Below, in pieces: positions 36,101 to 46,603 of a DNA stretch of 64,000 bases. The DNA is from Halichondria panicea (lineage: Eukaryota > Porifera > Demospongiae > Suberitida > Halichondriidae): contig NC_087378.1 in assembly GCF_963675165.1 (NCBI RefSeq), positions 1,605,525 through 1,669,524 on the forward strand. The letters are read 5' to 3'. The notes below the pieces were generated by a model, which was not told where the DNA came from, ran no database searches, and was given only the letters and a program-made list of their open reading frames with translations. Position 1 is the stretch's first letter. Each line of letters begins with the position of its first letter. Made by a program: the position numbers and the translations under genes.

Positions 36101-39100
36101 ATTACACAGCTGTGATATGCTATGATCGTAATACCCCCCATTATAATAATGTTTTTAATCACAAAACTTTAGGTCTGTAAGCATGCTACTTTTTATAATC
36201 GTTTTCAATTCTGTTGTACAGTCGGCAGGACCCCAACTTGTGGGTGCAGGCTCTCTCCTACTTTGCCTCAGTGGAGAAGTGTAAGGACTTTATAGCCGAG
36301 GTGTTGCATCACATCGAGGCCAACCACCTCATGCCCCCCCTCATGGTCGTACAGACTCTGGCCGACAGTCAGTACGCAACCCTCAATGATATCAAGGTGA
36401 GTGGTCATTTCCAAGGCTTACACAGCCTCTGTTTTTATGTGGCCTTTTGCTCACTACATTCGACTGTCTATAACTTTAACTAGTTATGTCTAAACGATAA
36501 CCTGCATTCTGTAACCCTTGGGCAGCTCAATCACCTGGTATGCTTAGACCAATAATATCTATGCAGTTAATACTTAAGCTGGTACTGTGCCTTAATGCCA
36601 TGATGTACTGTTTTATCCACAGCCATATATCTTGAAGCACCTTCAAGAAGTCAACGATCAGATTGCCAAGGTAAGAGCCTCTCACTAAATGTGAAACCCC
36701 ACTCCTAACCGCCCACACCCTCCCTCCTCTTTCAGGACGAGCAGCTGGTCAAACAGTATCGAGACGACACTACTAAAATGAGGGATCAGATCAAAGAGCT
36801 GCAAACAAGGTACTGTACTTAAAAGCTTATCGTTTTAGCGCTGTTCGTGGTATTGTGGTATGCTGTCATTGTGCATGTGTAAAGCTTCGCGGTGCGCTAC
36901 TGAATACTGTGAAGAGCTAAATCGATACCTACCACTACCACACCCACAGTGCGAAGATCTTCCAAGTGATGAAGTGTCACTACTGTCGTCGAGGACTTGC
37001 TCTCCCTGCACTACACTTCCTCTGTGGCCACTCGTTCCATCAGGGTTGCCTTGACGATGAGTTTGACAATGAGTGTCCGACGTGTGCCCGTGAGAACAGG
37101 AAGGTACTGGACGTGATCCAACGACAGGAGCAGACGGGGAACCTTCATGAGCAGTTCCACTCTCAGGTGAAGACCAAACACCAAACAGGGGCTAATAGCT
37201 AGTGGTTCGGTTCACCCTTATCCTGTGTCATGGGCTACCTTAATATTAGTATTCAGTTGCTATTTGGTATGCTCCTTATGCTCTGCATTAAATTTTATAA
37301 AGGAGAAAAAGAATAATGTGAAATAGTGTGATAGCAATGTTTAGTTACCACAAACAGAGTTTTAGGCTCAGGCAACTTGAAGGCTTAGAAAGATTTCTTA
37401 GGGCAACAAAAGGAACCGTATAACTGGAAAATCATTTGGTGAATGAGCCATTTGAACCGACTTGGCGGTTTTAGTTTGGCGTCTCAGGCGGGCTAATACA
37501 GCAATGACGTTGTGTCCACTGGGGGAAACTTTAATTTGGCAATCTTCGCCAAAATTTCCAGTTATACTTTAAGTTTCCTTGGAGTTGGAGTCAGTTGTCT
37601 ATGTTGCCTGACGCTTTTATGGTGCGTGTGTGTGTTTGTGTGATAGGTAATCTGTTGGTGGTCACAGCCATGTGACTACTGTAGTAGTTGACTGGCTTTA
37701 GATTCTGCAGAGAGTACATAAAGTAAGTATGGCTTGTAGAGAAGAGCTATCCATACAACAACGTGATAGTGCTCTTTCTGAAAGAAGTCAAAGTAACAGT
37801 GATGCTGATGAGACTACAAAATTACTTGGGAACAAATCTCCATTGCAAAGGAATGGTTTCCCACTGCTTCGAAGGTTTAAAGAAAGTGTTCTAATAAAGT
37901 CTAAAGCTGTGAACACAATTCTCTTTTGGAATGCCTTAGCATATCTATTGTACGGGTTTTTGTATAATCCAGATACTATTTTTATTTTAGCAACCGCTCA
38001 ATCTCTTCCTCTTGGTGCACCTTTCATTGCGTTAGGATCTGGAGTTTATGGGCTGATCGCTGTTTGGTTGCTTTTCTATCCCCTTGCTGGATACTTGGCA
38101 GATGTTCGCTATGGGAGGTACAAGGTGGTCAGATGTGGTCTGCTGACAATGTGGCTGGCATTGTTCACTTTCATTGTAGTCGGACTGGCACTATTTGCTG
38201 TATGTTCGATACCTCTCCCTTTTGTTGGCTCAGTTCCTTGGCCGCCATTGGTTAACGGGGTTCTAGTTGTGTTAGGAGTATCGGGTGGCTTATTAGTCCT
38301 TCTTATTTACATAGCATTGTCAGTTGGTTTTGCTGCATTCTCAGCTAATGTCATTCAGTTTGGGATTGATCAGTTACGAGACAGTCCAACTAGAGATAGC
38401 TTTCTTTTCATACACTGGTTTGTACTAACAATGTACATAGGTTTAAGCGTTGGAAAGCTAATGTGGGTTGTATTTAGCGACATTATTTCAGTCGAATCTT
38501 TTGGAATATTTGGTATAGCATTTTTTTTTTTCTTAATCGCTGTTCCAGTTTCTCTCTGTTTTGCTAAACAAAGTTTGTTTATTCACGATACTGGCCTGGG
38601 AAACCCGTACAAAGAAGTAGCAAGAATTGTCGGCTTTGCTAGGAAGCATAGTATTCCTATTCAACGCAGTGCATTTACATTCTGGGAGGATGACATACCC
38701 ACTGGACTGAATCTAGGCAAGAACAAGTATGGAGGACCGTTTACAACTGAGCAGGTGGAGAATGTGAAAGCTTTCTTTGGAATATTGCTTGTTTTGATAT
38801 CTTTGGGGCCTTTTTTCACAGCTGATATTGCTGGATCAGCAATTCTGCCGTTAGTCAGACTCCACTTTAGTGGTTATTCATCATACAGTATTGCTAATGC
38901 TCTGTTTGCAAATGGTGGAACGTGTTATCCTTTGTTTATTGTATTGTTTATACCTATTTTCCTCAAGTTCCTTTATCCGCTGTTCCAGAGATACGCTACT
39001 AGTATTCTAGGTAGAATTGGAATTGGTCTTTGTTTGACAACTGTGAGTCTGGTATGCTCTCTCTCGATGGATAAGATAGGCCATGATTTGCTTACTGCCA

Positions 39101-41141
39101 ATATTACGTCAAGCTTGTTTGCCGCTGAAAATTTTAAAGGTCTTTATGCTAACCCCCTTAACCTCAACCCCTACATTCTTACTCCCCAAAATATTCTCAT
39201 AGCCATTTCCTACACTTTGATTTATGGTGGTGTGTTTGAATTCATCTGTGCTCAAAGCCCTCACTCCATGAAAGGCTTTCTCATTGGGATATTCTTTGCT
39301 GTGAAAGGACTATTTCAGTTGATTGGTGTTTTTGCGATTCTTCTTCCATTTAGTTTCTGGACTGATTCGCCACAAGTTGGCCTCGCCTATTTCCTATTGA
39401 ACATTGTGATCTCAATTTCTGGTGTTGTGTTTTTCATATTAGCTGCAAGACGGTACCAGTATCGTCAGCGTGAGGAGTTTTGTAATGAACGGAAGTACAT
39501 TGAAGAATTTTATGAGAAAGACGTGAGACACAATCAAGATTTTGAAGATCTTCATTTCGAGTTTGATTCTAAAGTGGACTCTGACTAAAAAACATTTTAA
39601 AGTTTGTAGCATAGATTGTCTGGTATTCTCTTGTATTAACTTTGATGGTGATATCACGTGTAATTGGTGTGTCCACAGAATGAAGCGGTGGTTATGGCAC
39701 TGGGGGTGGGTTTACCATTACTAAAGCGGGGACTCTCTCTCTATGGTGTCATTATGCGGTCATTTCCCATTTCCTTGTAAAATGTATTGGGCCTTAAATT
39801 TATAGAACTAAATATTCAGTCAGAGGACTGAATATTTCACGATACTACGTCCATGTAACTGAAGTTGTCCAGGGGGGACCAAACCTTTGGTCCTCCTGAA
39901 CAAAATCAAATTGTAGAAAAAATATTTTGTGGCAGGGTGTTTATGGCTAATCACGTTATGTTCACTTAAGCTCTCTCTGTGGGGTCATTATGTCGTTGTG
40001 CATGGGCAACGAGGTGTGTGTGCGTGTGTGTAGGCTGCTACAGCTGCTTAATGATAAATGTAAGAGCCTCTATAAATAGTAATTTTTTTAGTCATGTTTT
40101 CTTGGAAATCAGTGGATTTAAAAAATAAATGCTTCGTTCCTCGAGTTATGGTTATGGCTAGGTTTGCTTACTTTGGAGGCCATTGAAGACTCTTTAGACT
40201 CGTGTGCAGCAAAATCTGTTGGCTATTTTACTTAGTAGTTAGCTCTGCACTAGAACGCTAGCTATTGGTAGCAAGAGTCAGAAAAGAGCTGCAAAAGTTG
40301 CACTGTTTTCTTAGCTTGCAGCCATACACTGTATTTACTTGATTAAACGCCCGGGCGTTTATTTCATATCGAAGTCTGGAAAGGGGGCGTTTAAACGAGA
40401 TGGGCGCTTATTCGAAATGGGCGTTTATTGGCCATGTCTACTCCAAACTCTTGCACAATAGCAGTTATTATGCTCTTTTTGGCTGCTGCCACAGCTCTCA
40501 GCTTAAATCTTAAGTCATAGGAGTGGTGTTTCTCCCTCTGTGTTGGTATCTCTCTCTGCCATCATAAAAAGTATCTATATTCTATGCTGCCATGGTTCCA
40601 CGTGCTAGTTTAGCTCCGCCCACAGTGCCACGCCCATACATGCATGGTCGATTATTAAGATGGGAGTTTATTGACAAAGACAGAGCTTTTACCATGGGCA
40701 TTTAAACAAGATGGGCGTTTAATACGATAATTATGGACTTTTAAAGATTAAGTGGGTGATTGCTTTACCTAACTAGTTGTTAACTTTGTTTTTGTTTTAT
40801 GTCTCCCTACAGCTCTCTCGTTCTACTGATGGATTCACCGTGGTGGCAGACTACTTTGGCAGGGGAGTGTTCAACAAGGTACGTGCACATATTTACATGT
40901 AGTTCTCTGGTTTTTAGGTCATATCTAACCATCCACACTTGTATAATTATGAAAAAAAGGTATTGGATATGTCCTCATGACAGACATGGGGCACAACTGT
41001 ATATTGTTAGCATCTTTGATCTGAATAGACTGACCATGCAGTGTGTGTGATTTGTATGCTTTATAACTACAACTCTCTTTATTGCCTCCCCTGTAGACAA
41101 AGCCAGCAGAGGGAGGAAGCAAGCGACCATCTCTTATTTGA
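30131..41141 (+). CDS. VPS11: VPS11, HOPS/CORVET tethering subunit
   Basis: Core subunit of the endolysosomal HOPS and CORVET tethering complexes. Twenty-seven phase-consistent exons, about 918 residues (human 941): 30131-30211, 30306-30379, 30461-30631, 30955-31048, 31259-31412, 31718-31812, 32067-32156, 32420-32471, 32554-32712, 32827-32909, 33023-33174, 33428-33506, 33559-33603, 33756-33857, 34088-34197, 34277-34355, 34572-34692, 34898-34992, 35189-35320, 35456-35544, 35929-36003, 36222-36396, 36623-36670, 36736-36809, 36950-37166, 40813-40878, 41097-41141. An N-terminal beta-propeller is followed by an alpha-solenoid (GDHLYTKGDFDGAIAQYILT), a coiled coil, and a C-terminal RING-H2 (CHYCRRG, LCGHSFHQGC, CPTC). 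The tail exon VVADYFGRGVFNK matches the family. Intron 25 (37167-40812) is 3.6 kb and contains a complete transporter gene in the same orientation. Glycine-rich insert near 32606-32660. Confidence 0.95.
31681..31698. repeat. Homopolymeric C tract
   Basis: Eighteen consecutive C bases in VPS11 intron 5, just upstream of the exon 6 acceptor. A second C run occurs near 31993. Length may be imprecise in an assembly. Confidence 0.9.
37415..37569. mobile_element. MITE-like element, family 2, copy B
   Basis: About 155 bp with imperfect inverted ends ACCGTATAACTGGAAAAT and the reverse complement side AGTATAACTGGAAATTTTGG. The core contains GCAATGACGTTG, matching the reverse complement of the core at 25690-25705. 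It lies in VPS11 intron 25, 160 bp upstream of the nested transporter start. Confidence 0.6.
37729..39588 (+). CDS. SLC15/POT-family-like transporter 1, nested in VPS11 intron
   Basis: Intronless, 619 residues, start ATG 37729 (MACREELSIQ). A major-facilitator membrane protein with about 12 hydrophobic helices. Family clues are PLAGYLADVRYGRYKVVRCG (POT-like GYxAD..GRYK signature after helix 2-3) and EFICAQSPHSMKGFLIGIFF late in the protein, as in SLC15 peptide/histidine transporters. POT members import di/tripeptides or histidine with protons; substrate here is unknown. Cytosolic N-terminus of about 60 residues is Ser/acidic; the C-terminal tail is charged. The whole gene lies between VPS11 exons 25 and 26 on the same strand, so it needs its own promoter in 37167-37728. 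A second intact copy is at 44873-46603. Confidence 0.85.
   Translation: MACREELSIQQRDSALSERSQSNSDADETTKLLGNKSPLQRNGFPLLRRFKESVLIKSKAVNTILFWNALAYLLYGFLYNPDTIFILATAQSLPLGAPFIALGSGVYGLIAVWLLFYPLAGYLADVRYGRYKVVRCGLLTMWLALFTFIVVGLALFAVCSIPLPFVGSVPWPPLVNGVLVVLGVSGGLLVLLIYIALSVGFAAFSANVIQFGIDQLRDSPTRDSFLFIHWFVLTMYIGLSVGKLMWVVFSDIISVESFGIFGIAFFFFLIAVPVSLCFAKQSLFIHDTGLGNPYKEVARIVGFARKHSIPIQRSAFTFWEDDIPTGLNLGKNKYGGPFTTEQVENVKAFFGILLVLISLGPFFTADIAGSAILPLVRLHFSGYSSYSIANALFANGGTCYPLFIVLFIPIFLKFLYPLFQRYATSILGRIGIGLCLTTVSLVCSLSMDKIGHDLLTANITSSLFAAENFKGLYANPLNLNPYILTPQNILIAISYTLIYGGVFEFICAQSPHSMKGFLIGIFFAVKGLFQLIGVFAILLPFSFWTDSPQVGLAYFLLNIVISISGVVFFILAARRYQYRQREEFCNERKYIEEFYEKDVRHNQDFEDLHFEFDSKVDSD
40331..40730. 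mobile_element. Foldback/MITE-like element with GGGCGTTTA motifs
   Basis: About 400 bp. The left end reads GATTAAACGCCCGGGCGTTT, the right end ATGGGCGTTTAATACG, so the ends pair as TTAAACGCCC/GGGCGTTTAA. GGGCGTTTA-type motifs recur several times near both ends. No coding capacity. It lies in VPS11 intron 25, downstream of the nested transporter. Confidence 0.5.
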
Positions 41142-41395
41142 ACTCAGAACGTTATGTAGGAGTGAAACATTAGAACTATATAACTTTGTGTGTGTGTGTG
41201 TGTGTAGTCCTGAGTAAAGGGAGACAATTTGTGTGTGTGCTGCACTTTTGATTGCTGTCAATGTGGTAAAGTTTATCTATCCGTTTTGTGGTCATAAAAA
41301 GAGCAAAGTGTGTAGTTGTGTGTGGATACTCTTGAAGTAGAGCACAATATATAGGCTTTTTACTGTTGCAAGTAAGTAGAAGTATTAAACGGGTG

Positions 41396-41977
41396 TTTGA
41401 TGGAGCCATTGGCCAATACACCCCATTGGCAAGCTGGAGCCCACTGTTTACCAGGAAGGTAGGTTTTGCTATTATGCTGTCATGCTGATACACTTTCTGT
41501 TTCAGATGGATGCTAAAAAAATACCCCACCTTACAAAATGTTTGTATACTCGATCAAGACACTCTTCAAGCAAACATAGTCTTATGTGTAAAATGTGTGT
41601 GATGTACCACTACTCTTTCTAGCAATACACATGTACGTAGATACATATACGTATAAGACTCCCAACCGATAACTTGTATAAACCCTCGAATTGGGCAGCA
41701 TATGACCGATAGTCCGTCATGTGTCAAAATGTTATAGTTGCCTATGCATGTACTGTGCCTTATTGCCATGTATACTGTTCTGTCCACAGCCATACATCTT
41801 GAAGCATCTCAATTCAACGATCAGATTGCCAAAAGACCCTCTCACTAAATGTGAAATTCCACTCCTGATCCCCTCCCCACCCTCCCCTTTCAGGACGAGC
41901 AGCTGGTCAAACAGTATCGAGACGACACTGCCAAAATGAGGGATCAGATCAAAACAGCTGCAAACAAGGTACTGTAC
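41396..41977 (+). pseudogene. Relics of VPS11 exons 12-13 and 23-24
   Basis: 41396-41560 matches VPS11 exon 12, its intron and exon 13 (compare 33436-33625), including GATGGAGCCATTGGCCAATA and the intron-acceptor run CTTTCTGTTTCAG. Small deletions break the frame (CACCCCATTGG for CATTCTCACCATTGG). 41748-41977 matches exons 23-24 (compare 36590-36820): CCATACATCTTGAAGCATCT, then GACGAGCAGCTGGTCAAACA. The latter has lost bases in the exon 23 end and gained one before CAGCTGCAAACAAG. Exons 14-22 are absent between them. The 145 bp just before 41396 matches sequence that also precedes 50090, so the relic is joined directly to the VPS11 3' flank. Confidence 0.85.
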
Positions 41978-41978
41978 T

Positions 41979-42146
41979 TAACCTCAACCCTACATTCTTA
42001 TTCTCCAAAATATTCTCATAGCCATTTCCTACACTCTGATTTATGGTGGCGTGTTTGAATTCATCTGTGCTCAAAAGCCCTCACTCCATGAAAGGCTTTC
42101 TCATTAGGATATTCTTTGCTGTGAAGGGACTGTTTCAGTTGATTGC
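41979..42146 (+). pseudogene. Fragment of the SLC15/POT-like transporter
   Basis: About 170 bp closely matching the late part of both transporter genes (compare 39160-39325 and 46267-46430), covering the EFICAQ..PHSMKGF region. It has an extra A (GCTCAAAAGCCC for GCTCAAAGCCC) that shifts the frame. It abuts the VPS11 exon 24 relic with no intron sequence between, and ends at GATTGCGGATAAGATAAAAC. Confidence 0.85.
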
Positions 42147-42361
42147 GGATAAGATAAAACCCTAATAAGATAAAATCTAACCCTAATAAAATAAGAAGAT
42201 AAAATATAAAAGTGCTGACTCAGCGGGTTGGGTAGGTTGGGGTTCCTTCAATGGCTTCTGTGAATTTACTGTAGGAATTGGAGGTTACAAAGAAAGTTAG
42301 AAGATTAATTAACAACCGTGACCAACCTCCTCTGTGCATGAACATTACAGTTTGCATGTTC

Positions 42362-42815
42362 GTTCTGACTGCTTGCATGACAATACGGTATTACCGCTTG
42401 CATATTGGTTTTGACCACTTGCATGACGATACCGCTTGCATATTGGTTCTGACTGCTTGCATGACGATACCGCTTGCATATTGGTTCTGACTGCTTGCAT
42501 GACGATACCGCTTGCATATTGGTTCTGACTGCTTGCATGATGATACCGCTTGCATAATTGGTTCTGACTGTTTGCATGACGATACCGCTTGCATATTGGT
42601 TCTGACTGCTTGCATGACGATACCGCTTGCATATTGGTTCTGACTGCTTGCATGACGATACCGCTTGCATATTGGTTCTGACTGCTTGCATGACGATACC
42701 GCTTGCATATTGGTTCTGACTGCTTGCATGATGATACCGCTTGCATAATTGGTTCTGACTGTTTGCATGACGATTCATACCGCTTGCATGTTTGTTTTGA
42801 CCGCTTGCATGGCGA
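42362..42815. repeat. 38-bp tandem repeat array (about 12 units)
   Basis: Period 38 bp, unit GCTTGCATGACGATACCGCT followed by TGCATATTGGTTCTGACT. Each unit has two GCTTGCAT half-motifs. Variant units (TGATGATACCGCTTGCATAA then TTGGTTCTGACTGTTTGC) recur at about 42531 and 42722, giving a higher-order period near 191 bp. The first and last units are degenerate. Because 38 is not a multiple of three and lacks reverse-strand stops, all three minus-strand frames are open; I regard these as fortuitous. Confidence 0.95.
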
Positions 42816-44872
42816 GTTAAAATTTTGGCACCAAAAACACACCATAACTGTATCCTACAGCTGTTGACCAATGAAATCAATTAGTGGTGATGTATAAGTA
42901 TGCACGGTGTGTGTAGCCGTCTATTTATCACTATTATTTTATCAGAGGCAATCTCTTGGTGGTCACAGCATGTGACTACATGTAGCAGTTGGCTGGCTTT
43001 AGCAGTCACTACGCACACGGTCAATTCACGTGAATTTTATTTTTGTTACATAATCAAAATAGTAAACAAATTGAGAAAATGGCTGCGTATGTAGTGTCTC
43101 TGGGAAAACTCCTTTCTTGGGCTAAATACTAACTGTGATCAGATGTAAGGCAGAATTTATGAGAGAAGGAGAGTCAATAAACAAGATCTATTGAACAAAT
43201 TTTTATGTTTGCACGTCCTGAGCTATTTCCAGCCAGTTTTTTCTGGATAAAGTTTGTAAGAACTCTTGTAGCCGATCACATTTCTTTCCACTGACTGGAT
43301 ATAAAGCGTATGCACACTACAACTTCAGGATTAATAAAGGTGAGAATATAAGTAAGAGGCTCTCCAAGTAGTATATTGTGGGACCTGTCAGAAAAATAAA
43401 TATCACATGTTTATGAGCCTTACATGTAAACTCCAAGATGTAAACATGTAGGTAAACATTGATAAAAACATTGCATGCATGCAAATCAAGCTGTGGTTGA
43501 TGGTAGACTACTAGTACCACACTTCGGGTAGCACAAAAGTATGTTTCCCCAGAGCTAGGTGAGATTACTTAAAATTGTAGTCTGTTTACTGTCATTTTAT
43601 GGCTTCGAACCATTGCTCACAATTTAATGTTGATATTTTTCCGTTTCCAACACTCTTTCACACAAATATCGACTACAATGTAGATCGTCTTCTATCTGAG
43701 AGTCTGATGGATGGATGCTGGTCGTGTGGTAGCCTGTATGAGAGTCATTGTCAGTGCTGACTATCCTTTGCATCAGGAGTCCTGTTTGTATCAAGTATGA
43801 CCAGGTGAGCTGATTATTGTACACTCAAAGTTTTCCTTGAGAAACAGCTCTATTACACTTGGTTGAGTGCACGTTTTTGATGTGTGTCTCTAAGCAATGC
43901 CAAATATTATGTGGTGTGCTTTGCATACGATGCATTTTGTTGTACAAAGTGGTGTAAGTATAGGGACAGTTGCTCAAGGTAACAACTCCAATAATATGTA
44001 GCAAGGCAAACACATTGATATCACATGCTTTAACACTGCATAATTATATGTAATTATGCTCTGCTTTCTCTCTCAGATATGATACTCATTGCCAGCTAGG
44101 CATCGAGGTACAAAGGTGTCAAGTACCTTGGTTATATCGTGACGGCAAGCCTAGCAAACATTCAATACACATGGGTGCAGCGACAGTATGTATGTCTTTG
44201 TATGGTTTTTTGATGGATTAGACTATTTTGATGGTGTACCGCTCATCAAAACAAAGTGTGCAAGACAAAGTTCGCACTTTTTTGGCAAAGAGGATTGTTT
44301 CCCGACTCATCATTGTACTTGAGGCCATCTCACTCTAGTCTAGACAATGTTATTGTTACTGTGTGATATTACTGTACTGTTTTTGCATCAGTACATGTAC
44401 TAGATTGTATTCACCTGCTGTATGCTGTAGAATTCATATTTGTGGCATTGTGGTCTTGATTACACAGCTGATTATTGCTGACCCCATATCTCAGGATTCC
44501 TACCCCTGCACAACTTCATTTTTTTTGCATTGTAATTGACAATTATTGAAGTTTTGATGGCCAACCCATCAACAAAATTGCTTTGTCAGAAAAAAGATAT
44601 CACCAAAAGTCTGGGGATATATACCAATTATTGACTGAGTGTGATGTAACTTGGAAGCTATGATTTAGTGCATGCAAAGTAGGCATATGTAGGTACTCTC
44701 AGTAGAAGTCAAGTACAGTGCAAGTAAAGTATGGCACTGGTAGAGTGCATGAATTAGCAATCTCTTTCTCTAACAGGAAATTGAACTTCCTCTAAAAATA
44801 AAACTATATTGGCATCCTGTCCGTGTGCGTAGTGACTGTTAGATCGTGGTAAATAAAGTTAAGTTTATACAT
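42816..44872. other. Spacer upstream of transporter 2
   Basis: About 2 kb without a supported gene. 42948-42995 (GGTGGTCACAGCATGTGACT onwards) resembles 37656-37700 just upstream of transporter 1, so part of the 5' flank was duplicated too. The remaining sequence up to 44872 has no counterpart in the copy 1 flank and probably represents an insertion or divergent sequence. Confidence 0.5.
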
Positions 44873-46603
44873 ATGGCTTGTAATTGTAGAGAAGAGGCTG
44901 AGCTATGTGATAGTGCTCTTTCTGAAAGAATTAAAAGTAACAGTGATGCTGATGAGGCTACAAGATTACCGGGAAACGAATCTCCATTGCAAAGGAATGG
45001 TTTACCGCTGCTTCAAAGGTTTAAAGAAAGTGTGCTAATAAAGTCTAAAGCTGTGAACACAATTCTCTTTTGGAATGCCTTAGTATATCTTTTGTACGGG
45101 TTTTTGTATAATCCAGATATTGTTTTTGTTGTAGCAACCTCATATAGTGTAGTACCACCTGTTATTGGTATTAGTAACATTTTCATTATGATAGGATCTG
45201 GAGTGTATGGGCTGATCGCTGTTTGGTTGCTTTTCTATCCCCTTGCTGGGTACTTGGCGGATGTTCGCTATGGGAGGTACAAGGTGGTCAGATGTGGTCT
45301 GCTGACAATGTGGCTGGCATTGTTCACTCTCATTGTAGTCGGACTTGTACTAGCTGCTTTATGTTTTCCAGCTTTCGGTTTTGTTGATTCAGTTCCTTGG
45401 CCGCCATTAGGTGCAGGGTCTATAGTTGTTTTTGGAGTATTAGGTATTCTTATTTACATAGCATTGTCAGTTGGCTTTGCTGCATTCTCAGCTAATGTCA
45501 TTCAGTTTGGGATTGATCAGTTACGAGACAGTCCAACTAGAGATAGCTTTCTTTTCATACACTGGTTTGTATTAACAATGTACATAGGTTTAAGCGTTGG
45601 GAAGTTAACATGGACAGTCATCACCTTCTTGATCATTAGGACTACTGTATTTGGTATAGCATTTCTTATTTTCTTGATCGCAATTCCAGTTTCTCTCTGT
45701 AGAGTTAAGCGAACTTTGTTTATTCATGATACTGTCTTACTCAACCCGTACAAAGAAGTGGCAAGAATTGTCGGCTGTGCTAAAAGCCATAGTATTCCTA
45801 TTCAACACAGTGCCTTTCCGTTCTGGGAAGATGACATTCCCACTGGCAAGAACAAGTATGGAGGACCATTCACTACAGAGCACGTGAAGAATGCGAAGGC
45901 AATACTTCTTGTTTTGATATCTGTGGGGCCTTTCTTCACAGCTGATATTGCTGGGTCAGCAATTCTGTCTTCACTCAGACTCAACTTTAGTGGCACTTCC
46001 TATGCCACCAGTATTGCTAATGCTCTGTTTGCAAATGGTGGAACGTGTTATCCTTTGTTTATTGTATTGTTTATACCTATTTTCCTCAAGTTTCTTTATC
46101 CGCTGTTCCAGAGATATACTAGTATTCTAGGTCGAATTGGAATTGGTCTTTGTTTGACAACTGTGAGTCTGGTATGCTCTCTCTCTATGAATAAAATAGG
46201 CCATGCTACTGCCGATGGTACGTCAAGCTCCTTATTTGCTGCTGGAATATTTGATGCTCCTTCACTTAACCTCAACCCCTACATTCTTATTCTCCAAAAT
46301 ATTCTTGTAGCCATTTCCTACACTCTGATTTATGGTGGTGTGTTTGAATTCATTTATGCTCAAAGCCCTCACTCCATGAAAGGCTTTCTCATTGGGATAT
46401 TCTTTGCTGTGAAAGGACTGTTTCAGTTGATTGGTGTTTTTGCGATTCTTCTTCCGTTTAGCGTCTTGACTGGTTCGTCACAAGTTGGCCTCGCCTACTA
46501 CCTATTGAACAATGTGATCTCAATTGCTGGTATTGTGGTTTTCATATTAGCTGCAAGACGGTATCAGTATCGTCATGAGGAGTTTTGTAATGAACGGAAG
46601 TAA
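44873..46603 (+). CDS. SLC15/POT-family-like transporter 2
   Basis: Intronless, 576 residues from ATG 44873 (MACNCREEAEL). The frame is open 27 bp upstream but without ATG. It is a close paralogue of 37729-39588: the central helices, GYLADVRYGRYKVVRCG, VIQFGIDQLRDSPTRDSF and AQSPHSMKGFLIGIFFAVKG are shared almost unchanged. Differences cluster in extracytosolic loops (for example the segment after NPD and before YLADV, and around SLFAA). The protein stops at FCNERK, about 30 residues earlier than copy 1, whose acidic tail is present here only as out-of-frame sequence (46604-46680). The reading frame is otherwise intact, which suggests it is still functional. Substrate unknown. Confidence 0.85.
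   Translation: MACNCREEAELCDSALSERIKSNSDADEATRLPGNESPLQRNGLPLLQRFKESVLIKSKAVNTILFWNALVYLLYGFLYNPDIVFVVATSYSVVPPVIGISNIFIMIGSGVYGLIAVWLLFYPLAGYLADVRYGRYKVVRCGLLTMWLALFTLIVVGLVLAALCFPAFGFVDSVPWPPLGAGSIVVFGVLGILIYIALSVGFAAFSANVIQFGIDQLRDSPTRDSFLFIHWFVLTMYIGLSVGKLTWTVITFLIIRTTVFGIAFLIFLIAIPVSLCRVKRTLFIHDTVLLNPYKEVARIVGCAKSHSIPIQHSAFPFWEDDIPTGKNKYGGPFTTEHVKNAKAILLVLISVGPFFTADIAGSAILSSLRLNFSGTSYATSIANALFANGGTCYPLFIVLFIPIFLKFLYPLFQRYTSILGRIGIGLCLTTVSLVCSLSMNKIGHATADGTSSSLFAAGIFDAPSLNLNPYILILQNILVAISYTLIYGGVFEFIYAQSPHSMKGFLIGIFFAVKGLFQLIGVFAILLPFSVLTGSSQVGLAYYLLNNVISIAGIVVFILAARRYQYRHEEFCNERK

Noticed and set aside
37729-39588. Transporter 1 as part of the VPS11 coding sequence
   Set aside because: VPS11 exon 25 and exon 26 join in phase across it, and the transporter has its own ATG and stop.
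41396-41977. A second functional VPS11 paralogue
   Set aside because: Exons 14-22 are missing and the kept exons have frame-breaking indels, so these are relics.
42305-42880. Three overlapping long open frames on the minus strand over the 38-bp repeats
   Set aside because: They read the same repeat in every frame because the unit lacks reverse stops; no initiation context or family match supports coding.
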